A DNA stretch of 64,000 nucleotides, from the NCBI GenBank assembly GCA_030149365.1, contig JASBRP010000024.1, positions 1 through 64,000 on the forward strand, given 5' to 3'. The stretch is from Solimonas sp. GTDB lineage: Bacteria; Pseudomonadota; Gammaproteobacteria; Nevskiales; Nevskiaceae. Position 1 is the stretch's first letter; each line of letters opens with the position of its first letter. The notes under the pieces were generated by a model. It ran no database searches. It was not told where the DNA came from and was given only the letters and a program-made list of their open reading frames with translations. Position numbers and translations under genes: made by a program. Below, piece after piece: positions 1 through 8,543 of the stretch.

Positions 1-45
1 AAACTCCAGACGCTGTTCCACGATCGAAACCTCGTGCCAGGGCAT
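1..45 (-). CDS. Transposase N-terminus, cut by window edge
   Basis: Reading the minus strand from the ATG at 45 gives MPWHEVSIVEQRLEF, which runs off the window. This opening resembles the first residues of IS481/IS3-type DDE transposases. Only 15 codons are visible, so no catalytic residue can be checked. The putative IS terminus lies just upstream (to the right), which fits the start of an insertion sequence. Family assignment rests on recall of the N-terminal pattern. Confidence 0.5.
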   Translation of the reverse strand, partial: MPWHEVSIVEQRLEF

Positions 46-125
46 GGTGGCTCTCCCCAAACGACGCCTGACGTCGGCGTCTGGGGTGTAAACCATGTCC
101 TGGCACGTTTGTTAACCATGTGTCC
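1..125 (-). mobile_element. End of an insertion sequence (IS481-like), partial
   Basis: Upstream of the partial transposase are two related blocks, TGTAAACCATGTCC (87-100) and TGTTAACCATGTGTCC (110-125). This looks like the repeated transposase-binding arrangement of an IS terminus. The outer end of the element is put near 125, but the exact tip and any target duplication cannot be fixed because the other end is outside the window. Confidence 0.45.
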
Positions 126-262
126 GGTCTGAACAGACAAGCAAAGAAAAAGTGACTCGCCCTTAGGCGAAATAAACCTCCAGAGATCCACAGCTCCTGA
201 CCGGCGTAGTCGCCGGCACCACGGCTTCATCTACTCAATGAAAGCTTCGCCCCTCACCCCCA

Positions 263-288
263 CCCTCTCCCCGCAAGCGGGGAGAGGG
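263..288. repeat. GC-rich palindromic repeat (CCCTCTCC family)
   Basis: Perfect inverted repeat CCCTCTCCCCGC-AA-GCGGGGAGAGGG. Close relatives occur near 15252, 48525 and 48680, so this is a dispersed intergenic palindrome rather than a gene-specific terminator. The stretch 46-382 holds only the IS end, this palindrome and the 41-bp repeat at 302-342; no gene is seen there. Confidence 0.75.
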
Positions 289-301
289 AGTAGCAGCAGG
301 G

Positions 302-342
302 CGTGCCTCGATACACCGCTACGCGGCACTCGGCATGAACGG
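302..342. repeat. 41-bp dispersed repeat, copy 1
   Basis: This 41-bp segment, starting CGTGCCTCGATACACCGC and ending GGCATGAACGG, is identical to positions 4978-5018. A diverged, rearranged relative lies at 41161-41260. All copies are intergenic. Confidence 0.8.
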
Positions 343-382
343 GTAGATTGGTAGTCCCAACAAAAAAAGCCAGCGGACTTGA

Positions 383-1894
383 TCAGCCGCGCTTGAACTT
401 GCCTGCCACGTTCACCACGCCGCTGATCAGCTTGACCATGGCCGGCGGGACCGGCTTGCCTTCGATCATCTGGGTGAGCTGCTTCTTGTACTTGTCCGTG
501 AGCGGCGGGAAGAAGTCGCGGGGGTCCATCAGGGCCGGGCCTTCTTCCATTACGGCGCGCTGGTTGGAGCACTCCAGGAAGGTGGCGTGGCCGACCATGC
601 GGCCGATGCCGCTGCTGTTGACGCCGCCGAAGGAGATGTAGGGGTTGGTGCCGGACTGGACCACGTTGTGGTTCAGCACCGTGCTGCCCGAGGTGGTGTT
701 GTTGCGGAAGAACTCCCAGGCGGCCTTGTCCTTGGCGAAGACATAGAGCGCCAGCGGCTTGTCGCGGCCGCGGATCTCCTTGATCACCTCGTCGCGGTTC
801 TTCCAGGGCTTGACCACGATCACGGGGCCGAAGATCTCTTCCTGCATGATCTTCATGTCCTCGGTCACGTTCATCACCACCGTGGGGGCGATGTAACGGT
901 CCTCGGCGCGATACTCGCCGCCCATGACGATCTTGGCGCCCTTGGCCTTGGCGTCCTCCACCAGCGCCTTGATGCGCTCGAAGTGACGGGCATTGATGAT
1001 GCGCGGGAACTCGGGGTTCTTGTCGAAGCCCTCGCCCTTGGGGTTGTACATGGCGGTGATTTCCTTCACCAGGGCGCTGGTGTAGCGCTCGATGATGGAT
1101 TCATGGGCCAGGATGTAGTCCGGCGCGATGCAGGCCTGGCCGGCGTTGCACATGCGGCCCCAGGAGGTCTTCAGGGCGGCGTCCTCGACGTCGGCGCTGG
1201 GGTCGATGATCGACGGGTTCTTGCCGCCCATCTCCAGCGTGACCGAGGCGAAATGGTCGGCAGCGGCCTTCATGACGATGCGGCCGACCGTGTTGTTGCC
1301 GATGTAGAAGATGTGGTTGAACGGACAGGCCAGCAGGGCCTGCGAAACCTCGACGCCGCCCTCGACGACGGTGACGTCGCCGTCCGGGAAGGCTTCCTTG
1401 ACGATCCTGGCGATCAGCGCCGAGGAGTGCGGTGCCAGCTCGGAGGGCTTGAGCATCACGGCGTTGCCGGCGCCGATGGCTCCCAGGGTCGGCAGCAGGC
1501 CGATCACGTAGGGGGCGTTCCAGCTCGGCAACACCAGGGCCATGCCCTTGGCCTCGTAGTGCATGTAGGCCTTCTTGCCCAGGGTCATCAGCGAGGGACC
1601 CTCGGCCAGCTTGGGCTTCATCCAGTTGGCGAGGTTGCGCTCGATGAACTCGGCCTCGAACTTGAGCATGACCAGCTCGCCGTCCATGTCCGGCGGCGTC
1701 AGGCCGCGCTCGAGGCGGCCGGTTTCGTAGATTTCCTGGCGGTACTTGAGCACCGTGGCCATCAGGCGCTTGATCTTCTCGATGCGCTGGGCGGCGGTGG
1801 TGAGGTTGTAGTCCGGCGCCTGGGCGGCGAGACGGTCGAACAGCGGGCGGACGTGGGCGGCCTGGCCGGCGCGGATGTCGACGACAGAACTCAT
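383..1894 (-). CDS. Aldehyde dehydrogenase, coniferyl-aldehyde/class-3 type
   Basis: 503-residue NAD(P)-dependent aldehyde dehydrogenase, oxidising an aldehyde to its carboxylate in the cytoplasm. The general-base Glu is in LEMGGKNPS (about E221) and the catalytic Cys in NAGQACIAP (about C255); the Asn of PSWNAPY (about 126) fits the oxyanion position. The NAGQACIAPDY pattern is that of class-3/coniferyl-aldehyde dehydrogenases, although about 30 residues longer than many of them. The start at 1894 is preferred over an in-frame ATG at 1978 because GAGACACC precedes it and homology begins there. It lies downstream of a DUF1329 gene on the same strand with a gap of about 110 bp, suggesting a role in the same catabolic island. 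The substrate is unknown. Confidence 0.9.
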   Translation of the reverse strand: MSSVVDIRAGQAAHVRPLFDRLAAQAPDYNLTTAAQRIEKIKRLMATVLKYRQEIYETGRLERGLTPPDMDGELVMLKFEAEFIERNLANWMKPKLAEGPSLMTLGKKAYMHYEAKGMALVLPSWNAPYVIGLLPTLGAIGAGNAVMLKPSELAPHSSALIARIVKEAFPDGDVTVVEGGVEVSQALLACPFNHIFYIGNNTVGRIVMKAAADHFASVTLEMGGKNPSIIDPSADVEDAALKTSWGRMCNAGQACIAPDYILAHESIIERYTSALVKEITAMYNPKGEGFDKNPEFPRIINARHFERIKALVEDAKAKGAKIVMGGEYRAEDRYIAPTVVMNVTEDMKIMQEEIFGPVIVVKPWKNRDEVIKEIRGRDKPLALYVFAKDKAAWEFFRNNTTSGSTVLNHNVVQSGTNPYISFGGVNSSGIGRMVGHATFLECSNQRAVMEEGPALMDPRDFFPPLTDKYKKQLTQMIEGKPVPPAMVKLISGVVNVAGKFKRG

Positions 1895-2007
1895 GGCGGT
1901 GTCTCGATTCGAAAAATGGGTGCGGGATGCCAAGGGAAAAGCCCCCGGAAAACGCACAATGACCGCTTTCGCGGTCATTGTGGTCGTCCGGATGGCTTAG
2001 GGGCTGC

Positions 2008-3384
2008 TCAGTGGCCGGCTCTTGCGGCGGCTTCGGGGGTGAACATGCCCGGTGTCATCGGCGTGTTGACGCGCCACCAGTCCTCGGGCTTGCGCTCGTT
2101 GAGCAGGTTGGTGGCCTCGTAGACGCCGGCGGTCAGGTCATGGAACAGCTGCACGCCGCGGTGGTGCGCCGAGGATTCCTGTGAGTAGAAGTACAGGATC
2201 ACGGCGATGCGCCAGAGCTGGTCGCGGCCGTCGTAGTGGTCGGCCCAGAGCACCTGCCAGCTGTCCTCGTCGACGTAGATGCGGCGCGTCTTGTACTGGT
2301 GGCGCAGGCCCTCGATCAGGTTGGCCTCGAGCACCCACACCCGGCGCAGTTCATAGCGCACGTACTTCGGGTTGATGGTGTTGGGCGTGATCAGTTCCTT
2401 GTACTTGATCGCCGGGTCGTTGATCTTGAAGTTGTGGAACGGCAGGTAGATCTCCTGCTTGCCCAGCAGCTTCCAGTTGTAGCGCTCCGGGGAGCCGTTG
2501 AAGCCGTAGTCCTCGTCGGTGGTGTGCAGGCCGGCCGGCGGCACCGGGTAGTCGTAGCCGACCTCCGGCGCCTGGCGCACGCGACGCGTGCCGGGCAGGT
2601 ACTGCCAGGCCTGGGTCGCATCCTTGCTGTAGTCGTTGGGCTGGAAGCCCACGGCCACCAGGCCCTTGTCGCGCTCCGGCAGCAGGTAGCCGGTGTAGAA
2701 GTAGCTGTTGATGCGCTCGGTCAGCGGGCGGCGCGTCTTGGGGTCGTTCATCAGGTTCATAGTGAAGAACTTGTTACGGCCCCAGCCGATGGTGCCGTTG
2801 CCGTAGACGTTGGCGATGTCGAGCACACCCTTCTCGGTCCAGGCGCGGTAGGCGGTCTTCACCGACCAGATCGCCTCCAGGCCACTCTTGGGGATCGGGA
2901 AGGTCGGGCCGCCACCGGTGCCGGTGACCCCCTTGCCACCGTTGACCAGTTCCGACTCCAGCGCGTTCTTCTTGGTGACGTCACAGGCCCACTGCGGATT
3001 GCCGAAGTCACGATGCGTCGGGTAGACGATCATGCTGTAGTTCTGGGGGTACTTTTTGAACAGCTCCTTCTGCCCCGAGGTCAGCTTGGCGGCGTACTTG
3101 CTGTAGTTCTGCGCCGTGATCGTGAACAGCGGCTTCTCCGCCGCATAGGGGCCCGGCTCGTAGCCATGCGGCCCCTTCATGCCCGGCCACTTGCCGACCC
3201 ACTGACCGCCCCACTGGGGGATGCTGCCGTCCTTGTTGGCGGCCTTGGTGCCGCCCATGCAATTGAGCTCCGGCCCGTCGAGCTTCGCCGCTTCCTGCGG
3301 CGTGAGCTTGGCGCTGGCCGTTGCGGGAGCGAGGGCCAATACGACCGCTGCGCTGAGAAAAGCCATGCAAATCCTGGAACGCAT
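2008..3384 (-). CDS. DUF1329 family secreted protein, copy 1
   Basis: 458-residue protein with a Sec signal peptide (hydrophobic stretch, cleavage near ATASA-K). It belongs to the DUF1329 family, LolA-like outer-membrane-associated proteins usually encoded with a DUF1302 beta-barrel and often near hydrophobic-compound or steroid degradation genes. Recognisable segments include [11 protein letters not shown] and DEDSWQVLWADHYDGR. A strong GGAGGAG lies 6 nt before ATG 3384 and only 3 nt before an upstream GTG at 3387, so 3384 is chosen. It is divergent from the LuxR-type regulator at 3610, with a palindrome in the shared promoter region, which suggests direct control. Its biochemical activity is not established; transport or envelope trafficking of hydrophobic substrates is inferred. 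Confidence 0.9.
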   Translation of the reverse strand: MRSRICMAFLSAAVVLALAPATASAKLTPQEAAKLDGPELNCMGGTKAANKDGSIPQWGGQWVGKWPGMKGPHGYEPGPYAAEKPLFTITAQNYSKYAAKLTSGQKELFKKYPQNYSMIVYPTHRDFGNPQWACDVTKKNALESELVNGGKGVTGTGGGPTFPIPKSGLEAIWSVKTAYRAWTEKGVLDIANVYGNGTIGWGRNKFFTMNLMNDPKTRRPLTERINSYFYTGYLLPERDKGLVAVGFQPNDYSKDATQAWQYLPGTRRVRQAPEVGYDYPVPPAGLHTTDEDYGFNGSPERYNWKLLGKQEIYLPFHNFKINDPAIKYKELITPNTINPKYVRYELRRVWVLEANLIEGLRHQYKTRRIYVDEDSWQVLWADHYDGRDQLWRIAVILYFYSQESSAHHRGVQLFHDLTAGVYEATNLLNERKPEDWWRVNTPMTPGMFTPEAAARAGH

Positions 3385-3542
3385 CACTGTCTCCTCCGAC
3401 TGATGGTTGCCCTGCCCCGCGCCCTTTTTCGGGTCTAACGGTGATTGCAGTGTCGGTGAGGGCCTGAACCAGCCGCCTCACCCAAAAACAGTACATTTTT
3501 TGCCCGGTGATGCTGCACTTCGCAATCCACTTGTGGCGTGTT

Positions 3543-3560
3543 ACATTGCAGTTGCAATGT
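3543..3560. promoter_or_regulatory. Palindromic operator candidate between luxR-type gene and DUF1329 gene
   Basis: Perfect 8-bp arms ACATTGCA-GT-TGCAATGT lie in the 225-bp divergent intergenic region, 50 bp before the regulator's start. An 18-bp site with the same outer ACATT-N8-AATGT pattern lies at 28190-28207, upstream of the second Rieske operon. It is a candidate binding site for the adjacent LuxR-type regulator; no binding data are available. Confidence 0.55.
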
Positions 3561-3609
3561 TTTTTGACACAAGACTGCGGCCATGCAGCCGCAGCAGGAG
3601 GAGGAAGCC

Positions 3610-4803
3610 ATGCTAGCCACCCAATCCCGTGTCCGTGCCAAGCTGCCGCCGCCGCGGCGCCTGCCCGCACCGGAGGCCGTTGACACAGAACCCCGCCAGA
3701 TCGGCGACCTGCTGGGAGCCTTCTACGAAGGCGCCCTGGAACAACCGCCCTGGCAGCAGGCCCTGAAGATGCTGCAGCAGCGGCTGCAGGCGGCCCATGT
3801 ATCCCTGATCCTGCGCCCGCCCACCGCCGAGAACTCCGGCGTGATGATCAACGTCGGCGAGGACCACGATGCCCGCGTGTCCTACGAGAAGCAGTTCTTC
3901 GCGGTGGACCCCTTCGTCAGCCTGAAGGAAGGCGAGGTGATGACGCCGGAGGAGTTGATCGGCAAGCAGTGGCTGGAAGGCCCCATGTACCTGGAGTACC
4001 TGCGACCGCAGGACGTGCGCTACGTGCTGGGGGCCGACGTCTACACCGCCGACGGCATCGAATGCCGCCTGCGCGCCACGCGGCGCCACGACTCCCTGCC
4101 CTTCGGCGAGCAGGACAAGGCCCTGTTCCGCTTCATCCTGCCGCACCTGAAGCGCTCGATACAGATCCAGTCGCGGCTGGACTCGCTGGAGTGCGAGCGG
4201 CAGATGCTGGCCGGCACGGTCAACCGCATGCTGCTGGGGGTGATCTCGCTGGCGCAGGGCGGCGAGATCCTGGAGATGAACGACGAGGCGCGCCGCATCC
4301 TGGCCGAGCGCGACGGCATCTGGCGCGGGCCCAATGGCCTGCAGGCCGACAACCCCGACGACAAGCGCGAGCTGCAACGCCTGGTGCAGCGTGCGCTGGG
4401 CCACGGCAGCGGCAATCCCGGCACGGGCATGGTGGAAGCCATGCCGGTGTCGCGGCCCTCCGGCCGCGCGCGCCTGTCGCTGGTGGTCAAGGCGGTGCCG
4501 GCCGGCGACTGGTGCGACACACGCAAGCGCCCGGCCGCGGTGATCTTCCTGCGTGACCCGGACTGCAACACCGCCCCGCCCTCGCTGGACCTGGTGCGGC
4601 GCCTGCTGGGCCTGACGCGGGTGGAATCGCGCATGGCCCTGCTGCTGACCGAGGGCTACACGCTGGACGAGGCGGCCGAGATGATGAACATCCGCCGCAA
4701 CACGGCGCGCACGCACCTGCGCTCGATCTTCTGCAAGACGGGGGTGACGCGGCAGACGATGCTGGTGCGGTTGTTGTTGCGGAGTGTTTTTTCCTTGGGA
4801 TGA
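3610..4803 (+). CDS. LuxR-family transcriptional regulator (TeiR-like architecture)
   Basis: 397-residue regulator with a C-terminal LuxR-type helix-turn-helix (roughly residues 330-392; YTLDEAAEMMNIRRNTARTH spans the recognition region) and a long N-terminal sensory part with a PAS-like middle segment. Length and layout match TeiR of Comamonas testosteroni, the LuxR-type activator needed for testosterone degradation; equivalence is inferred, not shown. GGAGGAGG precedes the ATG at 3610, which is preferred over the in-frame ATG at 3583. It is transcribed divergently from DUF1329 copy 1 and faces the steroid-type Rieske cluster. It is followed by dispersed repeats and no downstream partner on the same strand. 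Confidence 0.85.
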   Translation: MLATQSRVRAKLPPPRRLPAPEAVDTEPRQIGDLLGAFYEGALEQPPWQQALKMLQQRLQAAHVSLILRPPTAENSGVMINVGEDHDARVSYEKQFFAVDPFVSLKEGEVMTPEELIGKQWLEGPMYLEYLRPQDVRYVLGADVYTADGIECRLRATRRHDSLPFGEQDKALFRFILPHLKRSIQIQSRLDSLECERQMLAGTVNRMLLGVISLAQGGEILEMNDEARRILAERDGIWRGPNGLQADNPDDKRELQRLVQRALGHGSGNPGTGMVEAMPVSRPSGRARLSLVVKAVPAGDWCDTRKRPAAVIFLRDPDCNTAPPSLDLVRRLLGLTRVESRMALLLTEGYTLDEAAEMMNIRRNTARTHLRSIFCKTGVTRQTMLVRLLLRSVFSLG

Positions 4804-4820
4804 CTCGTGAGCTCCGGAGC

Positions 4821-4930
4821 CGTTCGCCCTGAGCCTGCCGAAGCCTGTCCTGAGCTTGTCGAAGGGGGTGAACGCCCGCCTGCCGCGGTCGGCGGTCCGC
4901 CCGCGCTTCGACAGGCTCAGCACGAACGGA
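4821..4930. repeat. Dispersed GAACGG/CTTGTCGAAG repeat, copy 1
   Basis: Intergenic mosaic with arms CCGTTCG...CTTGTCGAAG and CTTCGACAGGCTCAG...CGAACGG. Related copies lie at 31929-32028 and 45267-45345. It forms a large imperfect inverted repeat of about 110 bp between the LuxR-type gene and the Rieske gene. Confidence 0.75.
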
Positions 4931-4977
4931 CTGAATCTTCGGCGCACTCAGAGAGCGGGATATATCGAGAGGTCGCG

Positions 4978-5018
4978 CGTGCCTCGATACACCGCTACGC
5001 GGCACTCGGCATGAACGG
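4978..5018. repeat. 41-bp dispersed repeat, copy 2
   Basis: Identical over 41 bp to positions 302-342. It is placed between the GAACGG-type mosaic and the bidirectional terminator. Confidence 0.8.
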
Positions 5019-5039
5019 TTCTGAGGGATCAGCACAACG

Positions 5040-5067
5040 AAAAAGCCCCGCGCATGCGGGGCTTTTT
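5040..5067. terminator. Bidirectional rho-independent terminator
   Basis: Stem GCCCCGC (5045-5051) and GCGGGGC (5056-5062) with a 4-nt loop, flanked by five A on the left and five T on the right, so it can work in both directions. It ends the minus-strand Rieske gene and would stop read-through from the LuxR-type gene. Confidence 0.9.
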
Positions 5068-5087
5068 CGCTACATCCTTTTGCAAGC

Positions 5088-6188
5088 TCACACGTTGTCG
5101 AACGCGTGCTTCATCTCCGGCTTCTTCTCCAGGCCCTTGTCGATCTCGACCACGCGGCGGTTGCGCAGGGCGGCAGGCACGGTGGCGGCGTCCATGTAGA
5201 ACTGCTCGTACCACTGGCGGTTCTGGTAGACCGGGCCGTCGCCGTCGCAGAGCAGCGGGTTGTCGATGCGGATCTTGTTGTGCCAGATCTCCACGTCCTC
5301 ACCGAAGGCCTTGTTGGTCAGGTCAACGTACTGCTTGACCATGGCGTCGCAGGCTTCCTGGGTCATGCCCGGGAACTTCTTCACCAGCACGCCGAAGCGC
5401 AGCTCGAAGCTGTTCTGGTCGATCGGGGTGTGCGAGTTCAGCAGGATCGATTCCACCGGGTAGCCACCCATGGAGCCGAACATGTGGGTGATCTGGTAGG
5501 CCGGGCCGTAGTAGCTGGCGATGGTCGTCAGGTACTCCTCGGAACCGCCGAGCTTGCTGTTGATGCCGACCATGACCTGGGTGGCCTTGTGGTCCTCGAA
5601 CAGGTTGGCGAAGTAGACGACGTTGTCCGAGCCGTGCACGGACACGAAGTGGGCCATGTCGGCGATGTTGTCGACCAGCTCGCGGCAGTTGACCTTGATG
5701 GTCCACTGCACGATGGACCAGTCGGACCACTCTTCCGGGTTGAACACCGGCTCGATGCGCGGGATCGCCACGTCCGGCGTCGGGCCGTTGCCTTCCGGGT
5801 CGTTCCACACGAAGAGCATCTTGTTCTCTTCGCAGGTCGGCCAGGACTTCACGCGCGCCTTGGGCGGGATGCGCTTGGCGTAGGGAATCTCGTTGCACAC
5901 GCCGTCGCCGCCCCAGGCCCAGCCGTGGAACTTGCAGACCACCGACTCGCCCTTGACGCAGCCCAGCGCCAGGTCGGCACCCATGTGCGGGCACCAGGCG
6001 TCGATCACGCTGAGCTTGCCGCTCTCGCCCTTGAAGATCACCAGGCGCGTGCCAAAGATGTTGATGCCGTGCGGCTTGCCGTCCTTGTACTGGTCGGCCA
6101 GGCCCAGGCAGTGCCAGCCGCGCGCGTACCGGTCGGGCGGGGCTTCAGCCTCGATCTTGTGCATCGGCGTCTTGATAACGGCAGCCAT
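5088..6188 (-). CDS. KshA-like Rieske non-heme iron oxygenase, copy 1
   Basis: 366-residue oxygenase component. The Rieske [2Fe-2S] site is CPHMG (C66, H68) and CKFHGW (C85, H88); the mononuclear iron site is in NIADMAHFVSVH (D177 bridging, H180, H185). The overall layout, including YARGWHCLGLADQY at the N-terminus, is that of the 3-ketosteroid 9alpha-hydroxylase (KshA) group, which also contains the bacterial sterol C-4 demethylase oxygenase SdmA. It needs a separate reductase, and none is adjacent. It lies downstream of a 3beta-HSD-like SDR and a SnoaL-like gene on the same strand. A steroid or triterpenoid substrate is inferred; KshA and SdmA cannot be told apart by eye. Confidence 0.88.
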   Translation of the reverse strand: MAAVIKTPMHKIEAEAPPDRYARGWHCLGLADQYKDGKPHGINIFGTRLVIFKGESGKLSVIDAWCPHMGADLALGCVKGESVVCKFHGWAWGGDGVCNEIPYAKRIPPKARVKSWPTCEENKMLFVWNDPEGNGPTPDVAIPRIEPVFNPEEWSDWSIVQWTIKVNCRELVDNIADMAHFVSVHGSDNVVYFANLFEDHKATQVMVGINSKLGGSEEYLTTIASYYGPAYQITHMFGSMGGYPVESILLNSHTPIDQNSFELRFGVLVKKFPGMTQEACDAMVKQYVDLTNKAFGEDVEIWHNKIRIDNPLLCDGDGPVYQNRQWYEQFYMDAATVPAALRNRRVVEIDKGLEKKPEMKHAFDNV

Positions 6189-6364
6189 GGGGTTTGCTCC
6201 TAGGGGCTAATGGGGCGCAGTTTCCCCGGGGTACCGGGGGGGCGCATCATCCGTTTGAGTGAATCACTTGTGTGGTCTGCGCCGGCCCTGGCCGGTGACT
6301 CCGCCCGTACCCTGCGGGATCACGCAAACCCCTGATTTGTGGCGCCTGGCCGCCCTCTTTCCGG

Positions 6365-7363
6365 TCAGGCGCTGCGGGCTTCCAGCCAGCCCTCGGCCTT
6401 CAGGAACACCATTGCATCGCGCAAGGATTCCCGCGGCGGCCGGGGAGAAAAGCCCAGCTCACTCCGGGCCTTGTCGTTGAGCACCACGCGGTTCAGGACG
6501 GCCTGGCGCAGCACGCCGGCATTGAACTTTGGCGGCTGGCCGCTGAGGCGCGCGGCCGCCAGGGCCAGGGGCAGCGAGGCCCAGCCGACCCACAGCGGCA
6601 GCACCGTGCGCGGCATCGGCACGCCGCTGACCTCCTCCCAGACGGCCAGGAAGCGGCGCATGTCCAGCACCTCGCCGGTCAGCAGGTAGCGCTCGCCGCG
6701 GCGGCCACGGGTGGCGGCGGCGACGAAGCCGGCGGCCACGTCGCGCGCGTCGACGTAGTCGCTGACCACTTCCATCATCACCGGGATGCGGCGGTGGTAC
6801 AGGTCCAGCAGGGCCCGGCCGAAGATCGAGGGCTCGTAGTCCTCGGGGCCGATCATGTTGCCGGGCATGCAGACCACGGCGTCGAGCCCGCGCTCCTGCA
6901 CCAGCCGGGCGACCAGGGTTTCGGCCTGGGCCTTGCTGCGGGAGTAGTCGGAGCGCCCCTTCATGTTCAGCGCGCGGGTCTCGTCCAGCGGCAGCGCCAG
7001 CGGACGGTGCTCCAGCGCCGAGTGCGAGGAGCAGTGCACCAGGCGGATGCGGCGCTCGGTGCAGGCCTGCGCCACCGTGCGGGTGCCCTCGACGTTGACG
7101 CGCTGCATGCTGCCGTCGCGGTCGGGCTCGATGCTGACCTTGGCGGCGAGGTGGAACACGCAGTCCACCCCCTCCAGCAGGCGCGCCACGTCCTCGGCCG
7201 ACAGCACCGAGCCGTGGACCATCTCCACGTCCAGCCCTTGCAGCGAACGCGGCATGCCGCGCCCCGGGGGCTCCAGCACGCGCACGCTGTGGCCCTCGGC
7301 CAGCAGCGCCCGCACCAGGGCGCAGCCCAGCCGCCCGCCTCCGCCCGTGACGGCGGCAAGCAT
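6365..7363 (-). CDS. Extended SDR, 3beta-hydroxysteroid dehydrogenase-like
   Basis: 332-residue NAD(P)-dependent epimerase/dehydratase-type SDR. The N-terminal TGGGGRLG (6-13) is the nucleotide-binding glycine motif; Y140 and K144 in DYSRSK with nearby S112/S113 form the catalytic set. 3beta-HSD/sterol dehydrogenases (including the bacterial SdmB reductase type) share this layout, so oxidation of a 3beta-hydroxyl is plausible. The start at 7363 overlaps the upstream stop in TGATG, indicating translational coupling to the SnoaL-like gene. The frame stays open upstream to 7918, but that part overlaps the neighbour and is not homologous. The exact substrate is unproven. Confidence 0.88.
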   Translation of the reverse strand: MLAAVTGGGGRLGCALVRALLAEGHSVRVLEPPGRGMPRSLQGLDVEMVHGSVLSAEDVARLLEGVDCVFHLAAKVSIEPDRDGSMQRVNVEGTRTVAQACTERRIRLVHCSSHSALEHRPLALPLDETRALNMKGRSDYSRSKAQAETLVARLVQERGLDAVVCMPGNMIGPEDYEPSIFGRALLDLYHRRIPVMMEVVSDYVDARDVAAGFVAAATRGRRGERYLLTGEVLDMRRFLAVWEEVSGVPMPRTVLPLWVGWASLPLALAAARLSGQPPKFNAGVLRQAVLNRVVLNDKARSELGFSPRPPRESLRDAMVFLKAEGWLEARSA

Positions 7364-7845
7364 CAGGCGTGCTTCACGCCGTGCTTGGCCAGGTAGTGGG
7401 CAGTGATGTTGGGCGGCTCGGTGAACGGCGTGACGATCTCGAAGATGCGCGAATAGGTGGCGCGCTTGATCAGCCACTTGCCGTCCACCTTGACGTAGCT
7501 GTCGCGGTACAGCGAAGAGCCGTCGGTGTAGATCTTGTTCTTCAGGTCGCAGAACCAGTCCTTCAGGTACCAGACGCCAGTGGCCTCGGTGGGCGACTGG
7601 AAATCGATCTCCGGGTGGTTGACGTGGTGGAAGGCGATGGCCTCGGCGTGGAAGGCGTAGCCGATGGCCTCCAGGATCTTGTCGCGGCCCTGGGCCTCGA
7701 ACAGGTAGGTGCCGCCCTCGTAGCGCACGCTGGCATCCTCGGTGAAGAGCGTCTTGAGCTCGGCGAGGTTGGCCGTGTCGATGCAGCGGCAGTAGGCGTA
7801 CTTCAGGCGCTTGATCAGCTCCAGGTCTTCCAGCGGCAAGGCCAT
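7363..7845 (-). CDS. SnoaL-like (NTF2-fold) protein
   Basis: 160-residue single-domain protein of the SnoaL-like/NTF2 superfamily, recognised from the opening LIKRLKYAYCRCIDTANLAEL, the mid-region HHVNHPEI and the closing strand pattern KWLIKRATY. Members include ketosteroid isomerases, scytalone dehydratase-like enzymes and bile-acid dehydratases, so a dehydration or isomerisation step on a ring substrate is possible. AGGAG precedes ATG 7845. It shares a TGATG junction with the SDR and is divergent from the thioesterase at 8033. The activity cannot be assigned from sequence alone. Confidence 0.8.
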   Translation of the reverse strand: MALPLEDLELIKRLKYAYCRCIDTANLAELKTLFTEDASVRYEGGTYLFEAQGRDKILEAIGYAFHAEAIAFHHVNHPEIDFQSPTEATGVWYLKDWFCDLKNKIYTDGSSLYRDSYVKVDGKWLIKRATYSRIFEIVTPFTEPPNITAHYLAKHGVKHA

Positions 7846-8032
7846 GGGGTTCTCCTCTTTGGATGGTTGGAATTCTTCGGATCGCAGTATCGGAACGGCC
7901 GGGCCGGCCGGGCTTCACCCGTTAGGACGAAAGCGCCTGCGGTTCCGGCCTTAACCCGGGATGCCGAACGATCCGCCCCGGGAGCCGATCCGATATCCTT
8001 GGCCATCCCCTTTATCCCCTGGAAATCCCTCA

Positions 8033-8479
8033 ATGGACCTGGAAGTCGCCAAGAAAGCCCTGGAAACCGGTATCAAGTTCGTCGCCAACTGCGGCCTGAA
8101 GGTCGTGGAGCTGCGCCGAGGCTACGTCAAGTGCCTGGTGCCCTTCGCCGGCAACGGCAACCATATCGGCACCATGTACGCCGGCGCGCTGTTCACCGTG
8201 GCCGAGATCCCGGGCGGTGCGCTGTTCCTGTCGTCCTTCGACATGTCGCGCTATGCGCCGATCGTCAAGGAGATGAACCTGCGCTTCCTCAAGCCCGCCA
8301 AGGGCGACGTGACCATCGAGATCGCGCTGAGCGAGGAGCAGATCACCGCGATCAGCGCCGAGGCCGACGCCAAGGGCAAGGCCGAGTTCACGCTGGACGG
8401 CGAGATCAAGACCGCCGACGGCACCGTGGTGGCGATCAGCCACGGCATCTACCAGATCCGCTCGCTGCAGCGTCTCTGA
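8033..8479 (+). CDS. Hotdog-fold thioesterase (DUF4442/YiiD-C type)
   Basis: 148-residue protein of the hotdog thioesterase superfamily. The pattern NHIGTMYAGALFTVAEIPGG is the conserved turn and helix that usually carries the active site in DUF4442/PaaI-like enzymes, followed by the KEMNLRFLKPAKGDV strand. It probably hydrolyses acyl-CoA thioesters in the cytoplasm. ATG 8033 matches the family's N-terminus, although no strong Shine-Dalgarno is visible. It is divergent from the SnoaL-like gene and convergent with DUF1329 copy 2, within the catabolic island. Confidence 0.8.
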   Translation: MDLEVAKKALETGIKFVANCGLKVVELRRGYVKCLVPFAGNGNHIGTMYAGALFTVAEIPGGALFLSSFDMSRYAPIVKEMNLRFLKPAKGDVTIEIALSEEQITAISAEADAKGKAEFTLDGEIKTADGTVVAISHGIYQIRSLQRL

Positions 8480-8543
8480 GCGGAGCGCAAACCACCAACC
8501 GCCGGCCGAGAGGCCGCCCCTTCATCGGTGTACTACCCGACGC

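Noticed and set aside
1895-1978. Earlier start for the aldehyde dehydrogenase
   Set aside because: The 28 extra residues do not resemble the family and the ATG at 1894 has a better ribosome-binding site.
587-2122. 511-codon open frame on the plus strand opposite the aldehyde dehydrogenase
   Set aside because: Composition is His/Val/Gly-biased without domain motifs, and the aldehyde dehydrogenase on the minus strand has clear catalytic residues.
5040-5067. Palindrome considered as an operator
   Set aside because: Flanking A and T tracts and its place after two converging genes make it a bidirectional terminator.
7364-7918. Upstream extension of the 3beta-HSD-like SDR frame
   Set aside because: It overlaps the SnoaL-like gene in another frame and has no homology; the TGATG junction at 7363 gives the real start.
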